From Candidatus Gastranaerophilales bacterium (GTDB taxonomy: Bacteria > Cyanobacteriota > Vampirovibrionia > Gastranaerophilales > Gastranaerophilaceae), in NCBI GenBank assembly GCA_947624665.1, contig CANQLK010000046.1:1-11756 (forward strand): a stretch of DNA of 11,756 nt, given 5' to 3'. The notes below the pieces were generated by a model. The model was not told the origin of the DNA, did not search any database, and saw only the letters and a list, made by a program, of their open reading frames with translations. The number at the start of each line of letters is the position of its first letter. The stretch's first letter is position 1. This document shows positions 1 to 6,709 of the stretch, piece by piece. The translations under genes were made by a program, and so were the position numbers.

Positions 1-25
1 CTTTTTTTTATTGGTTGTTAATAAA

Positions 26-265
26 TTAGCAGTTAGTATTTAAATCACCGTTAATACATTTTAAATTATCGTTAATAGACATAACAAGATAAATAGTAAA
101 GAAAACTGCGATGAATCCTACGATACCGCCCCATAAAGAAACAAGTCCTGCCCAGAGTCCTTGATTCATCATAACCATGATACTGGAAACAACAATACCG
201 ATAATGGTGAGGAAAGCAACAATATTAACAATAACGCTTCCGAATTTGACTACGATTTTTTTCAT
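26..265 (-). CDS. small two-helix inner-membrane protein, unknown function
   Basis: The product is 79 residues, starting MKKIVVKFG. I chose the ATG at 265-263 because AAGGA lies about 7 nt upstream on the coding strand; a longer TTG start at 310 has no ribosome binding site and would run through the inverted repeat at 292-307. Two hydrophobic stretches, about residues 8-32 and 37-63, are joined by a short glycine/tryptophan-rich turn (NQGLWAGLVSLWGG), which suggests a helical hairpin in the membrane with a short polar tail ending in Cys. The layout loosely recalls small DUF4282-type membrane proteins, but I do not recognise the family. It follows the WG-repeat gene on the same strand after a 166 bp gap, so it probably has its own promoter. 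It is real on the basis of its ribosome binding site and membrane pattern; its function is unknown. Confidence 0.7.
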   Translation of the reverse strand: MKKIVVKFGSVIVNIVAFLTIIGIVVSSIMVMMNQGLWAGLVSLWGGIVGFIAVFFTIYLVMSINDNLKCINGDLNTNC

Positions 266-291
266 ATAATATCCTTTCAGTTGAACTTTAT

Positions 292-307
292 ACAGGTATT
301 TGCCTGT
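292..307. promoter_or_regulatory. short inverted repeat upstream of the small membrane protein gene
   Basis: ACAGG (292-296) and CCTGT (303-307) form a perfect 5-bp inverted repeat around a 6-nt spacer, 27 nt upstream of the start codon at 265. On the minus strand it overlaps a TTGACA hexamer (305-310). It could be an operator or a leader hairpin. No -10 box sits at the right distance from that TTGACA, so a promoter assignment is not secure. Confidence 0.25.
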
Positions 308-431
308 CAAAATTTAATTTCAAGGTTATTATAGAATTATTTTAAATCAACGAAATCGGTCAGTAAGGTAAATTTAGAAATTAATATATTTAGTTCTTTA
401 TAAAAAATGAAGTGACTACGTACAGCTTAAT

Positions 432-1331
432 TTATCTGCTGAATATATTTCCCACTTTGTAGTAAATAATTAATAAAAAACCAATATATGGTATATTATT
501 ATAAATCTTTTCAAAATAAAGTTTTCTTTCGTATTGTTTTTTTGTATAACATTTATTTTCCCATAAGTCATGAATAACGATTTTGTTTTTTTTTGTTACT
601 TCAAAAGCGTGAAGATTTCTATATGTTAATCTGTTTTTATTTAAATTATCATATTTAAATCGTTTTTGAATATTTCCGTTTGTCATATCTGCAACGAGCC
701 ATTTATTATCCTTTTTAACAAAACAATATTTTGTGTGATTGGTACCAAAAACATCTTCATATTCAAAAGGAATAGCTACATCTAAAACTTTATCGGGGAA
801 ATAGCTTAATAACCCGAATTTATTATTTCGTTTTGCAATTATATAAATTTTTTTATCAATACCTGATATTAAATAGCTATCAATATAGTCTTCATTTTCT
901 AATATTGGAGAACTTTTACCTGAAACATAGTTAAAATACCAAACAGAATACTTATTATTCACATTTTGGATTATAAAATAATTTGAGAAACGTTGTATAA
1001 AAGATTTTAATTTGAGAGGAATAATTTCTTCTCCATTAACGGAATATAAAGATGATTTTCCTTCTTTTGTGCATAAAAAGAATTCAGTTTTATTAAAAAT
1101 AGCGATTTCATCTGTTTTATCAAAAATAATCGGAACGATAATTTTTCCTTTTTCATTTAGTATCCCAAATTTATTTTTTTGCTTTATTTCATTGAATGTT
1201 TTGCCTGTTTTGGCGCAAGAATATGACTTAGTAATTGTATAATTATTATTTGCATAGCAAAACGAACAAAAATGTATATTGAGGCAAAGTAAAAAGATAA
1301 CAAAAATTATTTTTTTTATATTTATTATCAT
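432..1331 (-). CDS. exported WG-repeat protein
   Basis: The product is 299 residues. Residues 1-27 form a signal peptide: basic start MIINIKK, a long hydrophobic core and a probable cleavage after CYA. The mature part carries degenerate WG (KWG) repeats, whose pattern is roughly KFG-[IL]-L-x3-G-x-[IV]-[IV]-P-x-x-[FY]. The clearest copies are residues 54-76 (KFGILNEKGKIIVPIIFD), 92-108 and 171-194 (KFGLLSYFPDK, then IPFEYEDV). Such repeats build beta-propeller-like surface or periplasmic proteins, mostly of unknown role. The last 20 residues include a hydrophobic patch (IPYIGFLLIIYYKV) followed by basic residues, possibly a tail anchor. The start ATG has only a weak purine-rich ribosome binding site (AAAAAAG). 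Upstream lies a promoter whose spacer contains a G9 run, so expression may vary between cells. Confidence 0.8.
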   Translation of the reverse strand: MIINIKKIIFVIFLLCLNIHFCSFCYANNNYTITKSYSCAKTGKTFNEIKQKNKFGILNEKGKIIVPIIFDKTDEIAIFNKTEFFLCTKEGKSSLYSVNGEEIIPLKLKSFIQRFSNYFIIQNVNNKYSVWYFNYVSGKSSPILENEDYIDSYLISGIDKKIYIIAKRNNKFGLLSYFPDKVLDVAIPFEYEDVFGTNHTKYCFVKKDNKWLVADMTNGNIQKRFKYDNLNKNRLTYRNLHAFEVTKKNKIVIHDLWENKCYTKKQYERKLYFEKIYNNIPYIGFLLIIYYKVGNIFSR

Positions 1332-1369
1332 ACTTTTTTAAGATTTCTTAATATCTTATATCAAAATTA

Positions 1370-1400
1370 ATTTTACCACATTTACCCCCCCCCTATGCAA
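1370..1400 (-). promoter_or_regulatory. candidate extended -10 promoter with a poly-G spacer for the WG-repeat gene
   Basis: Read on the minus strand, TTGCAT (1400-1395) resembles a -35 box and TGG-TAAAAT (1378-1370) an extended -10 box. They are separated by 19 nt, nine of which are the G9 run. The predicted transcript start is about 1363, giving a leader of roughly 30 nt before the ATG at 1331. Loss of one or two G would bring the spacer to the optimal 17-18 nt. The boxes are seen directly; promoter activity is inferred. Confidence 0.45.
1385..1393. repeat. homopolymer C9 (G9 on the minus strand)
   Basis: Nine consecutive C in a very AT-rich intergenic stretch. With about 15% C the chance of such a run is very low. 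It lies between the proposed -35 and -10 boxes of the WG-repeat gene, which is the typical position of a slippage-prone transcriptional switch. Its exact length is also the kind of feature assemblies get wrong. Confidence 0.9.
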
Positions 1401-1463
1401 ATTGATAATTTATATAAATAATGATTATACCGGAAATTCTTTTTATATTTATTTTATAATATT

Positions 1464-1679
1464 TGTCCGAGTAAATTTTTACGATAAGCTGAAGGTGTAG
1501 GTAAAACTTGCGAGTGGCGTATTGAAAAGGTTACAAAACGAGCGAAATTGCGGACGGACGAAGTCCGGTAAGCGAGGTCGGAAGCGAGTACAAGGCGGTA
1601 GCCGAAGGAGCGACAAGACCGAGCATAAAGCAATTTCAAGACAGCAAGCGAAGAATGAGCTTTGCGACACCAGTTTAAA
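1464..1679 (+). repeat. full-length modular structured repeat (left-core-right)
   Basis: This 216-bp block is clearly more GC-rich than its surroundings. The left module (1464-1529) begins TGTCCGAG and has arms at 1471-1482 and 1501-1511 around an 18-nt loop containing GATAAGCTGAAGGTG; in this copy the stem is imperfect. The core has potential for a branched RNA fold: GAAATTGC (1544-1551) pairs with GCAATTTC (1630-1637). Inside it, CGGAC (1551-1555) can pair with GTCCG (1563-1567), GGTC (1576-1579) with GACC (1617-1620), and GGC (1594-1596) with GCC (1601-1603). The right module (1646-1673, 28 bp identical to 7357-7384) forms GCGAAG-AATGAG-CTTTGC with one G-T wobble. A terminator follows 15 bp later. 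No transposase or target-site duplication is visible. It could be a non-autonomous mobile element, a REP-like element or a structured RNA. Two short minus-strand reading frames cross it but look incidental. Confidence 0.75.
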
Positions 1680-1688
1680 TAAATAAAC

Positions 1689-1718
1689 GGAGCCTCGAAT
1701 TAATTCGAGGCTCCTTTT
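1689..1718. terminator. strong bidirectional intrinsic terminator
   Basis: GGAGCCTCGAATT (1689-1701) is followed directly by its perfect complement (1702-1714), then TTTTATT on the plus strand. On the minus strand the hairpin is followed by GTTTATTTATTT. It sits 28 bp past the stop codon of the secreted protein gene, so it probably ends the aspS-dnaA-side transcription unit, and it also ends any plus-strand transcript of the structured repeat. Confidence 0.85.
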
Positions 1719-1742
1719 ATTGTATGTTCTTTTCTTGTTATT

Positions 1743-2420
1743 TTATATTTCAACAGTTACTCCGCTTGATTTTGCGATACTTGAAACTTGCGTTAATACG
1801 TTTTTTATTGCATTTGCATTATTTCTTATTGTATTTGCGCTATCTTTTATTGCGGTAAGATTACTTACTAAATTAGCGGAATTTTGTGATAATTTAGTTA
1901 AACTTCCTGCTGTTTTAATATATTCACCTGCTACATTCAAGTATGAATATTCGTTTTGTGCCAATGTTTTTATTGTATTTATCAATGTTGCTTTTTCGGA
2001 AGGAGTCATTTTAGAAATTTTATTTATTACATTTTGTTTGTCGGTTACTAATGTTGAAGCATAAGAGTTTATTAATTGAGAAACGGATGAACTTTTTGCC
2101 GTTTGGCTTAACGTTGTATTATTTATTATCTGCGTTATTTGGGATTTCATTGTTTGTGATTCTTTTTCGGAAGTTAATAATGATACCAAAGTTAAAAATG
2201 AGTTTTGTACGGAATTATCTATGGAAGTTATTTGATTATTTAATTGTGATATTTTATTTAAAGCATTTGAGGTTATTGCTTCAGGTGATAAATTTGTAAT
2301 TTCCGAATTTGTGTTATAATTAATATTCGGGTTAATGTCGCTGAAACTTAAGTCATAAGCTTTTGCTTGAAGTAATGGCATTGCTGAAATTACCGTAATT
2401 AGAAGTAAATTTTTTTTCAT
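1743..2420 (-). CDS. secreted, helical Ser/Asn/Thr-rich protein, unknown function
   Basis: The product is 225 residues. Residues 1-21 form a clear Sec signal peptide (MKKNLLLITVISAMPLLQAKA, cleavage before YDL). The remainder is rich in Asn, Ser, Thr, Leu and Ile with amphipathic heptad-like spacing from about residue 52 to 215. It has no cysteine and no aromatic-rich domain, which suggests a long helical bundle or coiled coil in the periplasm or outside. I recognise no family. The ATG has a good ribosome binding site (AAAGGA, 6 nt away) that begins right at the dnaA stop codon; the gap between the two genes is 11 nt, so translation is probably coupled to dnaA. Sharing a transcript with dnaA is unusual for an exported protein. 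A terminator at 1689-1714 follows. Confidence 0.75.
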   Translation of the reverse strand: MKKNLLLITVISAMPLLQAKAYDLSFSDINPNINYNTNSEITNLSPEAITSNALNKISQLNNQITSIDNSVQNSFLTLVSLLTSEKESQTMKSQITQIINNTTLSQTAKSSSVSQLINSYASTLVTDKQNVINKISKMTPSEKATLINTIKTLAQNEYSYLNVAGEYIKTAGSLTKLSQNSANLVSNLTAIKDSANTIRNNANAIKNVLTQVSSIAKSSGVTVEI

Positions 2421-2431
2421 ATTTTTCCTTT

Positions 2432-3838
2432 CTATTTGTTAATTTCGTTTATAATTTTATTTATGTCGGCAGCTAAGTTTCTGTCAGTCTGCATATCTGT
2501 TTTGACCGTTTTATGCGAGTACATTATAGTTGTATGTTTACGGTTAAAACAATTGCCGATAAACGGGAAGCTCTCGTTTGTCAATTCTTTTGCCAAATAA
2601 ATTGCGACTTGTCTTGCGTATGCGGTTTTTGCACTTCTGTTTGTACTTTTTATGTCGTCAACGGATATATTATAAAATCCTGCTACTATATCTATAATAC
2701 CTTCTACAGTAACATTTTTTCTTTTTTCGTTGTATCCTATAATTTTTTTTACGGAATCAACAGTGATGGGAACATCGTTAATAGATGAATATGCGCTGAT
2801 TGTATTAAATGCGCCTTCAAGTTCTCTGATATTTTTATTGTATACTGAGGCAAGAAATTCGATAACATTATTATTTATAACAATATTTCTGTCGGAAGCC
2901 AGCTTTGTTAATATTGCCATTCTTGTTTCAAGATCCGGAATTTGAATATCAGCCAGTAAACCCATTTGAAATCTTGTTTTGAGTCTGTCGGGAGTATTCT
3001 CAAATTTATCCGGAGAACGGTCTGAAGTAAATACAATTTGTTTCCCCGCATTATGCAGGCTCTCAAATGTATTAAACATTTCTTCTTCCGTTCTTGCTTT
3101 TCCTTCAATTAATTGAATATCATCTATAAGCAGAACATCCGCATTTCTGTATTTATTTCTGAATTCATTCATTTTTTTATTTTTATCGCCTGTTTTATCC
3201 ATACCTTTTGCAATGGAATTAACAAGGTCATTAATAAATTCTTCCGCTTTAATGTATTTTACTTTGAGTTTAGGCTTATTAAAAAGAATATCATGCCCGA
3301 TAGCCTGCAAAAGATGAGTTTTCCCAAGTCCCGAACCGCCGTATATAAATAAGGGATTATATTGTTTTCCGGGGTCTTTTGCAACTGCAACCGATACTGC
3401 GTAGGCAAATTTATTGCTCGCTCCTACCACAAAATTATCGAACTTATATTTTAAATTCAGATTACAGTCTGAGCGCATTTGCTTTAAGCCGTCATATTTG
3501 GAAGATACTATTTTCTTTTCAAGATTTTTTATAAATTCTTTTTCTTCTTCTTTTTTTGCCTGCTGTTTTTCTTTTTCCAGTTGTTTATGAAGGTCTTCGT
3601 CATATATTATTTTAAAAAATACATCTTTTTTACAAACTTGTGATAAAGCTTTAGAGATTTCCTTTTTATTTTTTTGCAGAATTTGAATAGCAAGATTTTG
3701 TCCCGTTAACACACAAAAGCAATTATCTTCCAGTGAATGCGGAACCAACGGCAAAACCCATGTTTCATAAGTGGTTGCAACTATCTTATCCTTTAACAGT
3801 TCAAGGACTTCTTCCCAAATTTGTTTTATATCTTCCAT
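2432..3838 (-). CDS. dnaA: chromosomal replication initiator protein DnaA
   Basis: The product is 468 residues, close to the usual 440-470. DnaA binds DnaA boxes at the origin as an ATP-dependent filament and opens the duplex. Domain I (residues 1-80, with IWEEVLELL and YETWVLPL) is followed by a Lys/Glu-rich linker (about 85-110). The AAA+ domain has Walker A GGSGLGKTH (167-175), Walker B LLIDDIQ (236-242), sensor 1 TSDRSP (271-276), an arginine-finger region RLKTRFQMGL (285-294) and sensor 2 NIRELEGAF (336-344). Domain IV carries the signature ARQVAIYLAKEL with NRKHTTIMYSHK (432-443). Every catalytic motif is intact. The start has AGGAA about 8 nt upstream. The neighbours are aspS upstream and a secreted protein gene downstream; dnaN and recF are absent, and I found no cluster of TTATNCACA boxes, so the origin is probably elsewhere. 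Confidence 0.98.
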   Translation of the reverse strand: MEDIKQIWEEVLELLKDKIVATTYETWVLPLVPHSLEDNCFCVLTGQNLAIQILQKNKKEISKALSQVCKKDVFFKIIYDEDLHKQLEKEKQQAKKEEEKEFIKNLEKKIVSSKYDGLKQMRSDCNLNLKYKFDNFVVGASNKFAYAVSVAVAKDPGKQYNPLFIYGGSGLGKTHLLQAIGHDILFNKPKLKVKYIKAEEFINDLVNSIAKGMDKTGDKNKKMNEFRNKYRNADVLLIDDIQLIEGKARTEEEMFNTFESLHNAGKQIVFTSDRSPDKFENTPDRLKTRFQMGLLADIQIPDLETRMAILTKLASDRNIVINNNVIEFLASVYNKNIRELEGAFNTISAYSSINDVPITVDSVKKIIGYNEKRKNVTVEGIIDIVAGFYNISVDDIKSTNRSAKTAYARQVAIYLAKELTNESFPFIGNCFNRKHTTIMYSHKTVKTDMQTDRNLAADINKIINEINK

Positions 3839-3860
3839 TTCACTTTCCTGTTTATAAAAT

Positions 3861-3898
3861 TAACGGAAGCATAATAATCTGTAATTATACTTCCGTTA
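3861..3898. promoter_or_regulatory. hairpin between aspS and dnaA
   Basis: TAACGGAAG (3861-3869) pairs perfectly with CTTCCGTTA (3890-3898). After one mismatch, ATAAT (3871-3875) pairs with ATTAT (3884-3888) around an 8-nt loop. On the minus strand it is followed by TTAATTTTATAAAC, a poor T-tract, so it could be a weak terminator for aspS. It also ends only 22 nt before the dnaA start and contains TATAAT (3889-3884), so an operator or leader role for dnaA is equally possible. Confidence 0.5.
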
Positions 3899-3904
3899 TA
3901 TAAA

Positions 3905-5683
3905 TTAATTAGTTTTAACCGTTAATCTGAGATGTAATTCTCTAAGTTGATCTTCTGTAGCAGTGGCAGGTGCATCTGTCATTAAACATTTTGCTGCCGA
4001 GTTTTTCGGGAAAGCTATTACATCTCTGATTGAATCTGTTTTTGCCAATAGCGCAACAACCCTGTCTAAACCTAAAGCCAAACCGGCATGCGGAGGAGTT
4101 CCGTATTTAAAAGCGTTTATCATAAATCCGAATTTTTCTTGAGTTTCCTCGTCAGATAATCCGAGTGCTTTGAATACTCTTTTTTGAATATCTCCGTCAT
4201 GAATTCTTACGCTGCCACCGCCTAATTCGGTACCGTTATAAACTATATCATAAGCTATTGAACGGCAATGCGCAGGATCGCTTTCCATTTTATCTATATC
4301 TTCAAGGTTTGGCATAGTAAACGGATGGTGAACGGATACGTATCTGTTATCTTCTTCCGAGTATTCAAACATCGGGAAGTCTACTACCCATAACAAAGCG
4401 TGAGCATTTTTATCAATCAAACCCAATCTGTCGCCGAAGTATAGTCTGAATCTGCCCATAACATCATAAGTTACTTTAGGTTTGTCGGCAACGAAGAATA
4501 CCACGTCACCGGGCTTTGCTGCTGCTCTTTGTTTGATTTGTTCGGCTTGTTCTTCCGTTAAGAACTTAAGAACAGGGGATTTAGCCGTACCGTCTTCTAA
4601 GTACATAATATTTGCAAGTGCTTTAGCACCATAAGATATTGCAAGTTTTGTTAAATCGTCTATTTCTTTTCTTGAATAATTTGCGATACCCGGGATTTTG
4701 ATAGCTCTGACTATTCCGCCTGCTTTTAGTGTATCTTTAATTATTTCGAAATTTGAATTCATTATAATATCGCCGATATCAAATAATTCAAGTCCGAAAC
4801 GCAAATCAGGTCTGTCACTTCCGTATTTATCCATAGCTTCCTGATAAGTCATAACGGGTATTTTATCGGGAGTTTCATATCCGACAATCCTAAATACTTG
4901 TTTTAACAAGCCTTCAACCATATTCATTATGTCCTGCTGAGTTACGAAAGACATTTCCATATCTACCTGAGTAAATTCAGGCTGTCTGTCAGCTCTCAAG
5001 TCTTCATCTCTAAAGCATTTAGCTATTTGATAATAACGTTCTATACCGCCTACCATTAATAATTGTTTAAAAATTTGGGGTGATTGCGGAAGTGCATAGA
5101 ACTTGCCCGGTTGAACACGACTGGGAACAAGATAATCTCTAGCACCTTCGGGGGTTGTTTTTATCAATATCGGTGTTTCAACCTCCATAAAGTTTTGGCT
5201 GTTTAAGTAGTCACGAATTGTTTTTACTATTTCGTGTCTTAATTTTAGGCAATTTATAACCTTTTCCTGCCTTAAATCCAAATAGCGATATTTTAATCTT
5301 ATATCTTCGCCGACTTCATCCGAATTTAATGGGAAAGGCAGTACGGCTGCCGTTGATAATATTTTTATGGCAGTAGGATAAACTTCTATATATCCTGTTG
5401 CAAGCTTATCATTATATGTTTCTTCGGGTCTTTGGGATACTATACCCGTTGCCTGTATTACATATTCATCTCTTAACTTTTGGAATATATCATATACCTG
5501 AGGATTTTTTTTAGGATCGGATACAAGCTGGAATAAACCTGATTTATCTCTTACTTCTACAAAAATAATTCCGCCTAAATCTCTTACTGCGGAAACCCAT
5601 CCGGCTATTGTTACTTCTTTTCCTATTTCATTCTTCGTTATTTCACCGCATCCATGCGACTTCATTGATGTTGTAGTTAACAT
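3905..5683 (-). CDS. aspS: aspartate--tRNA ligase
   Basis: The product is 592 residues, the normal length for bacterial AspRS. It charges tRNA-Asp with aspartate in the cytoplasm. The N-terminal OB-fold anticodon-binding domain (about 14-110) includes GWVSAVRDLGG. The class II catalytic core has motif 1 (around FMEVETPILIKTTPEGARDY, 165-184), the active-site segment QSPQIFKQ (200-207), motif 2 FRDEDLRADRQPEFTQVDME (224-243) and motif 3 GLALGLDRVVALL (534-546). The insertion between motifs 2 and 3 is the bacterial GAD domain. Leucine in RDLGG occupies the position that is histidine in non-discriminating enzymes such as that of Pseudomonas, so this enzyme may be Asp-specific; that is inference. 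The start at 5683 has AGGGA about 9 nt upstream. It lies between the YitT-family gene and dnaA on one strand. Confidence 0.98.
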   Translation of the reverse strand: MLTTTSMKSHGCGEITKNEIGKEVTIAGWVSAVRDLGGIIFVEVRDKSGLFQLVSDPKKNPQVYDIFQKLRDEYVIQATGIVSQRPEETYNDKLATGYIEVYPTAIKILSTAAVLPFPLNSDEVGEDIRLKYRYLDLRQEKVINCLKLRHEIVKTIRDYLNSQNFMEVETPILIKTTPEGARDYLVPSRVQPGKFYALPQSPQIFKQLLMVGGIERYYQIAKCFRDEDLRADRQPEFTQVDMEMSFVTQQDIMNMVEGLLKQVFRIVGYETPDKIPVMTYQEAMDKYGSDRPDLRFGLELFDIGDIIMNSNFEIIKDTLKAGGIVRAIKIPGIANYSRKEIDDLTKLAISYGAKALANIMYLEDGTAKSPVLKFLTEEQAEQIKQRAAAKPGDVVFFVADKPKVTYDVMGRFRLYFGDRLGLIDKNAHALLWVVDFPMFEYSEEDNRYVSVHHPFTMPNLEDIDKMESDPAHCRSIAYDIVYNGTELGGGSVRIHDGDIQKRVFKALGLSDEETQEKFGFMINAFKYGTPPHAGLALGLDRVVALLAKTDSIRDVIAFPKNSAAKCLMTDAPATATEDQLRELHLRLTVKTN

Positions 5684-5720
5684 TTCTTATTCCCTGTAAT
5701 CTCAATATTTTAATATTTAT

Positions 5721-5749
5721 AATTTAACTCAAATAAATTTAATTTACAA
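5721..5749 (-). promoter_or_regulatory. possible promoter for aspS
   Basis: On the minus strand TTGTAA (5749-5744) and TAAATT (5726-5721) are 17 nt apart, about 37 nt upstream of the aspS start. Both hexamers match the sigma-70 consensus at only four of six bases in a very AT-rich gap, so this is tentative. Confidence 0.3.
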
Positions 5750-5767
5750 TTCCATATTTTTAATGTG

Positions 5768-6619
5768 CTAAATTTTTCTTTTTTTTATTCTGACTCCTTC
5801 GACTTCATAAACATTTTCAATGGCAATAAAAGCTCTGGGGTCGGTATCTTTAGCTATTTCTTTGAGTTTTTGGACTTGCAAACGGGAAATAACGCAGTAA
5901 ACTATTCTTTTTTTAGCACCCGAATATCCGCCTTCGGCATCAATATAAGTAACACTGACATCCATTTTCTCCATAATGTCTTTGCCGATTTCTTCGGAAT
6001 AATCGGTTATTACAAAAACCGATTTTGATTCGTTTAAACCCTCTATAACAACATCCATCGTTTTATATGCCACAAAATAAGTAACTATCGAATACAGGGC
6101 ATGCTGCCAATCATATACAAAACCTGCCAGTGTAAATATGAATAAGTTTATAAACATTATTATTTCGCCTACGGAAAATGCTATTTTTTTTGTTGCATAT
6201 ATCGCCATAATTTCCGTTCCGTCAAGCGAAGAACCGTTTCTTATAACAAGTCCGACTCCCGAACCCAGTATTAATCCTCCGAAAATGGATACCAAAAACA
6301 GCTCTAAATCGGGAATTATACACTGACCGTGAAGCAGCCTTGAAAATATTGTAACTCCGATTGCAAAAATCATTATTGCGTAAAAAGTTGAAAAAACAAA
6401 CCGTTTCCCGAGTTTTTGCAGTGCAAGTATTATAAACGGAAGGTTGATTATTATAATAAATATACCTAACGGTTTAGCGGATAATTTGCTTAAAATCATT
6501 GATATACCTGTAATTCCTCCGTCTATTATATGGCTCGGCACTAAAAAACCTTCAATAGCAAATGCATATATTAATGCCCCGACCGTCAGAAAAAAGTAAT
6601 CTTTTATATATGATTTCAT
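5768..6619 (-). CDS. YitT-family membrane protein (YitT membrane domain plus DUF2179)
   Basis: The product is 283 residues from the ATG at 6619-6617, chosen because GAGGA lies about 6 nt upstream; a TTG start at 6646 would add nine residues but coincides with the likely promoter. Five to six hydrophobic segments span about residues 8-190. They include the family motifs HIIDGGITGISMIL (30-43) and GSGVGLVIRNGSSLDGTEI (119-137). A soluble C-terminal DUF2179 domain (about 200-275) ends AFIAIENVYEVEG. Family members are inner-membrane proteins of unresolved transport role. The gene is the first of the minus-strand run leading into aspS, with an 84 bp gap, and diverges from the DUF1796 gene. The family call is firm; the substrate is unknown. 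Confidence 0.92.
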   Translation of the reverse strand: MKSYIKDYFFLTVGALIYAFAIEGFLVPSHIIDGGITGISMILSKLSAKPLGIFIIIINLPFIILALQKLGKRFVFSTFYAIMIFAIGVTIFSRLLHGQCIIPDLELFLVSIFGGLILGSGVGLVIRNGSSLDGTEIMAIYATKKIAFSVGEIIMFINLFIFTLAGFVYDWQHALYSIVTYFVAYKTMDVVIEGLNESKSVFVITDYSEEIGKDIMEKMDVSVTYIDAEGGYSGAKKRIVYCVISRLQVQKLKEIAKDTDPRAFIAIENVYEVEGVRIKKRKI

Positions 6620-6637
6620 AGCAATCCTCTTGGTCTG

Positions 6638-6643
6638 ATTATA
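6638..6643 (-). promoter_or_regulatory. -10 box for the YitT-family gene
   Basis: A perfect TATAAT on the minus strand. The predicted transcript start is near 6631, about 12 nt before the start codon, leaving room for the GAGGA site. The -35 region (around TTAGTA, 18 nt upstream) is weak. Confidence 0.5.
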
Positions 6644-6686
6644 CAATAAAATATTTTATCTTACTAATATTTGATTGAAAAAACAT

Positions 6687-6692
6687 TATAAT
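6687..6692 (+). promoter_or_regulatory. -10 box for the DUF1796-like gene
   Basis: A perfect TATAAT on the plus strand. The predicted transcript start is about 6699, only some 10 nt before the ATG at 6710. This fits the lack of any ribosome binding site and suggests a nearly leaderless mRNA. No clear -35 box lies at 16-18 nt. Confidence 0.45.
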
Positions 6693-6709
6693 TTGATTAT
6701 TATAAATTT

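Noticed and set aside
266..310. A longer N-terminus (TTG at 310) for the small membrane protein
   Set aside because: It has no ribosome binding site, while the ATG at 265 has AAGGA at good spacing. The extension would also cross the inverted repeat at 292-307.
1454..1670. Two overlapping minus-strand reading frames (61 and 63 codons) across the structured repeat
   Set aside because: Both frames are open because the repeat is GC-rich. They overlap in different frames, lack good ribosome binding sites, and the other repeat copies do not preserve a frame. The stem-loops explain the block better.
1332..1742. Insertion sequence around the 1464-1679 repeat
   Set aside because: There is no transposase, no terminal inverted repeats and no visible target-site duplication. 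A non-autonomous element remains possible and is reported as a repeat.
1012..3352. Plus-strand reading frames opposite the WG-repeat gene, the secreted protein gene and dnaA
   Set aside because: They lie antisense to genes with clear domains or signal peptides, lack ribosome binding sites and show no recognisable protein pattern.
2432..3904. Replication origin next to dnaA
   Set aside because: I found no cluster of TTATNCACA boxes or AT-rich 13-mers with boxes around dnaA, and dnaN is absent.
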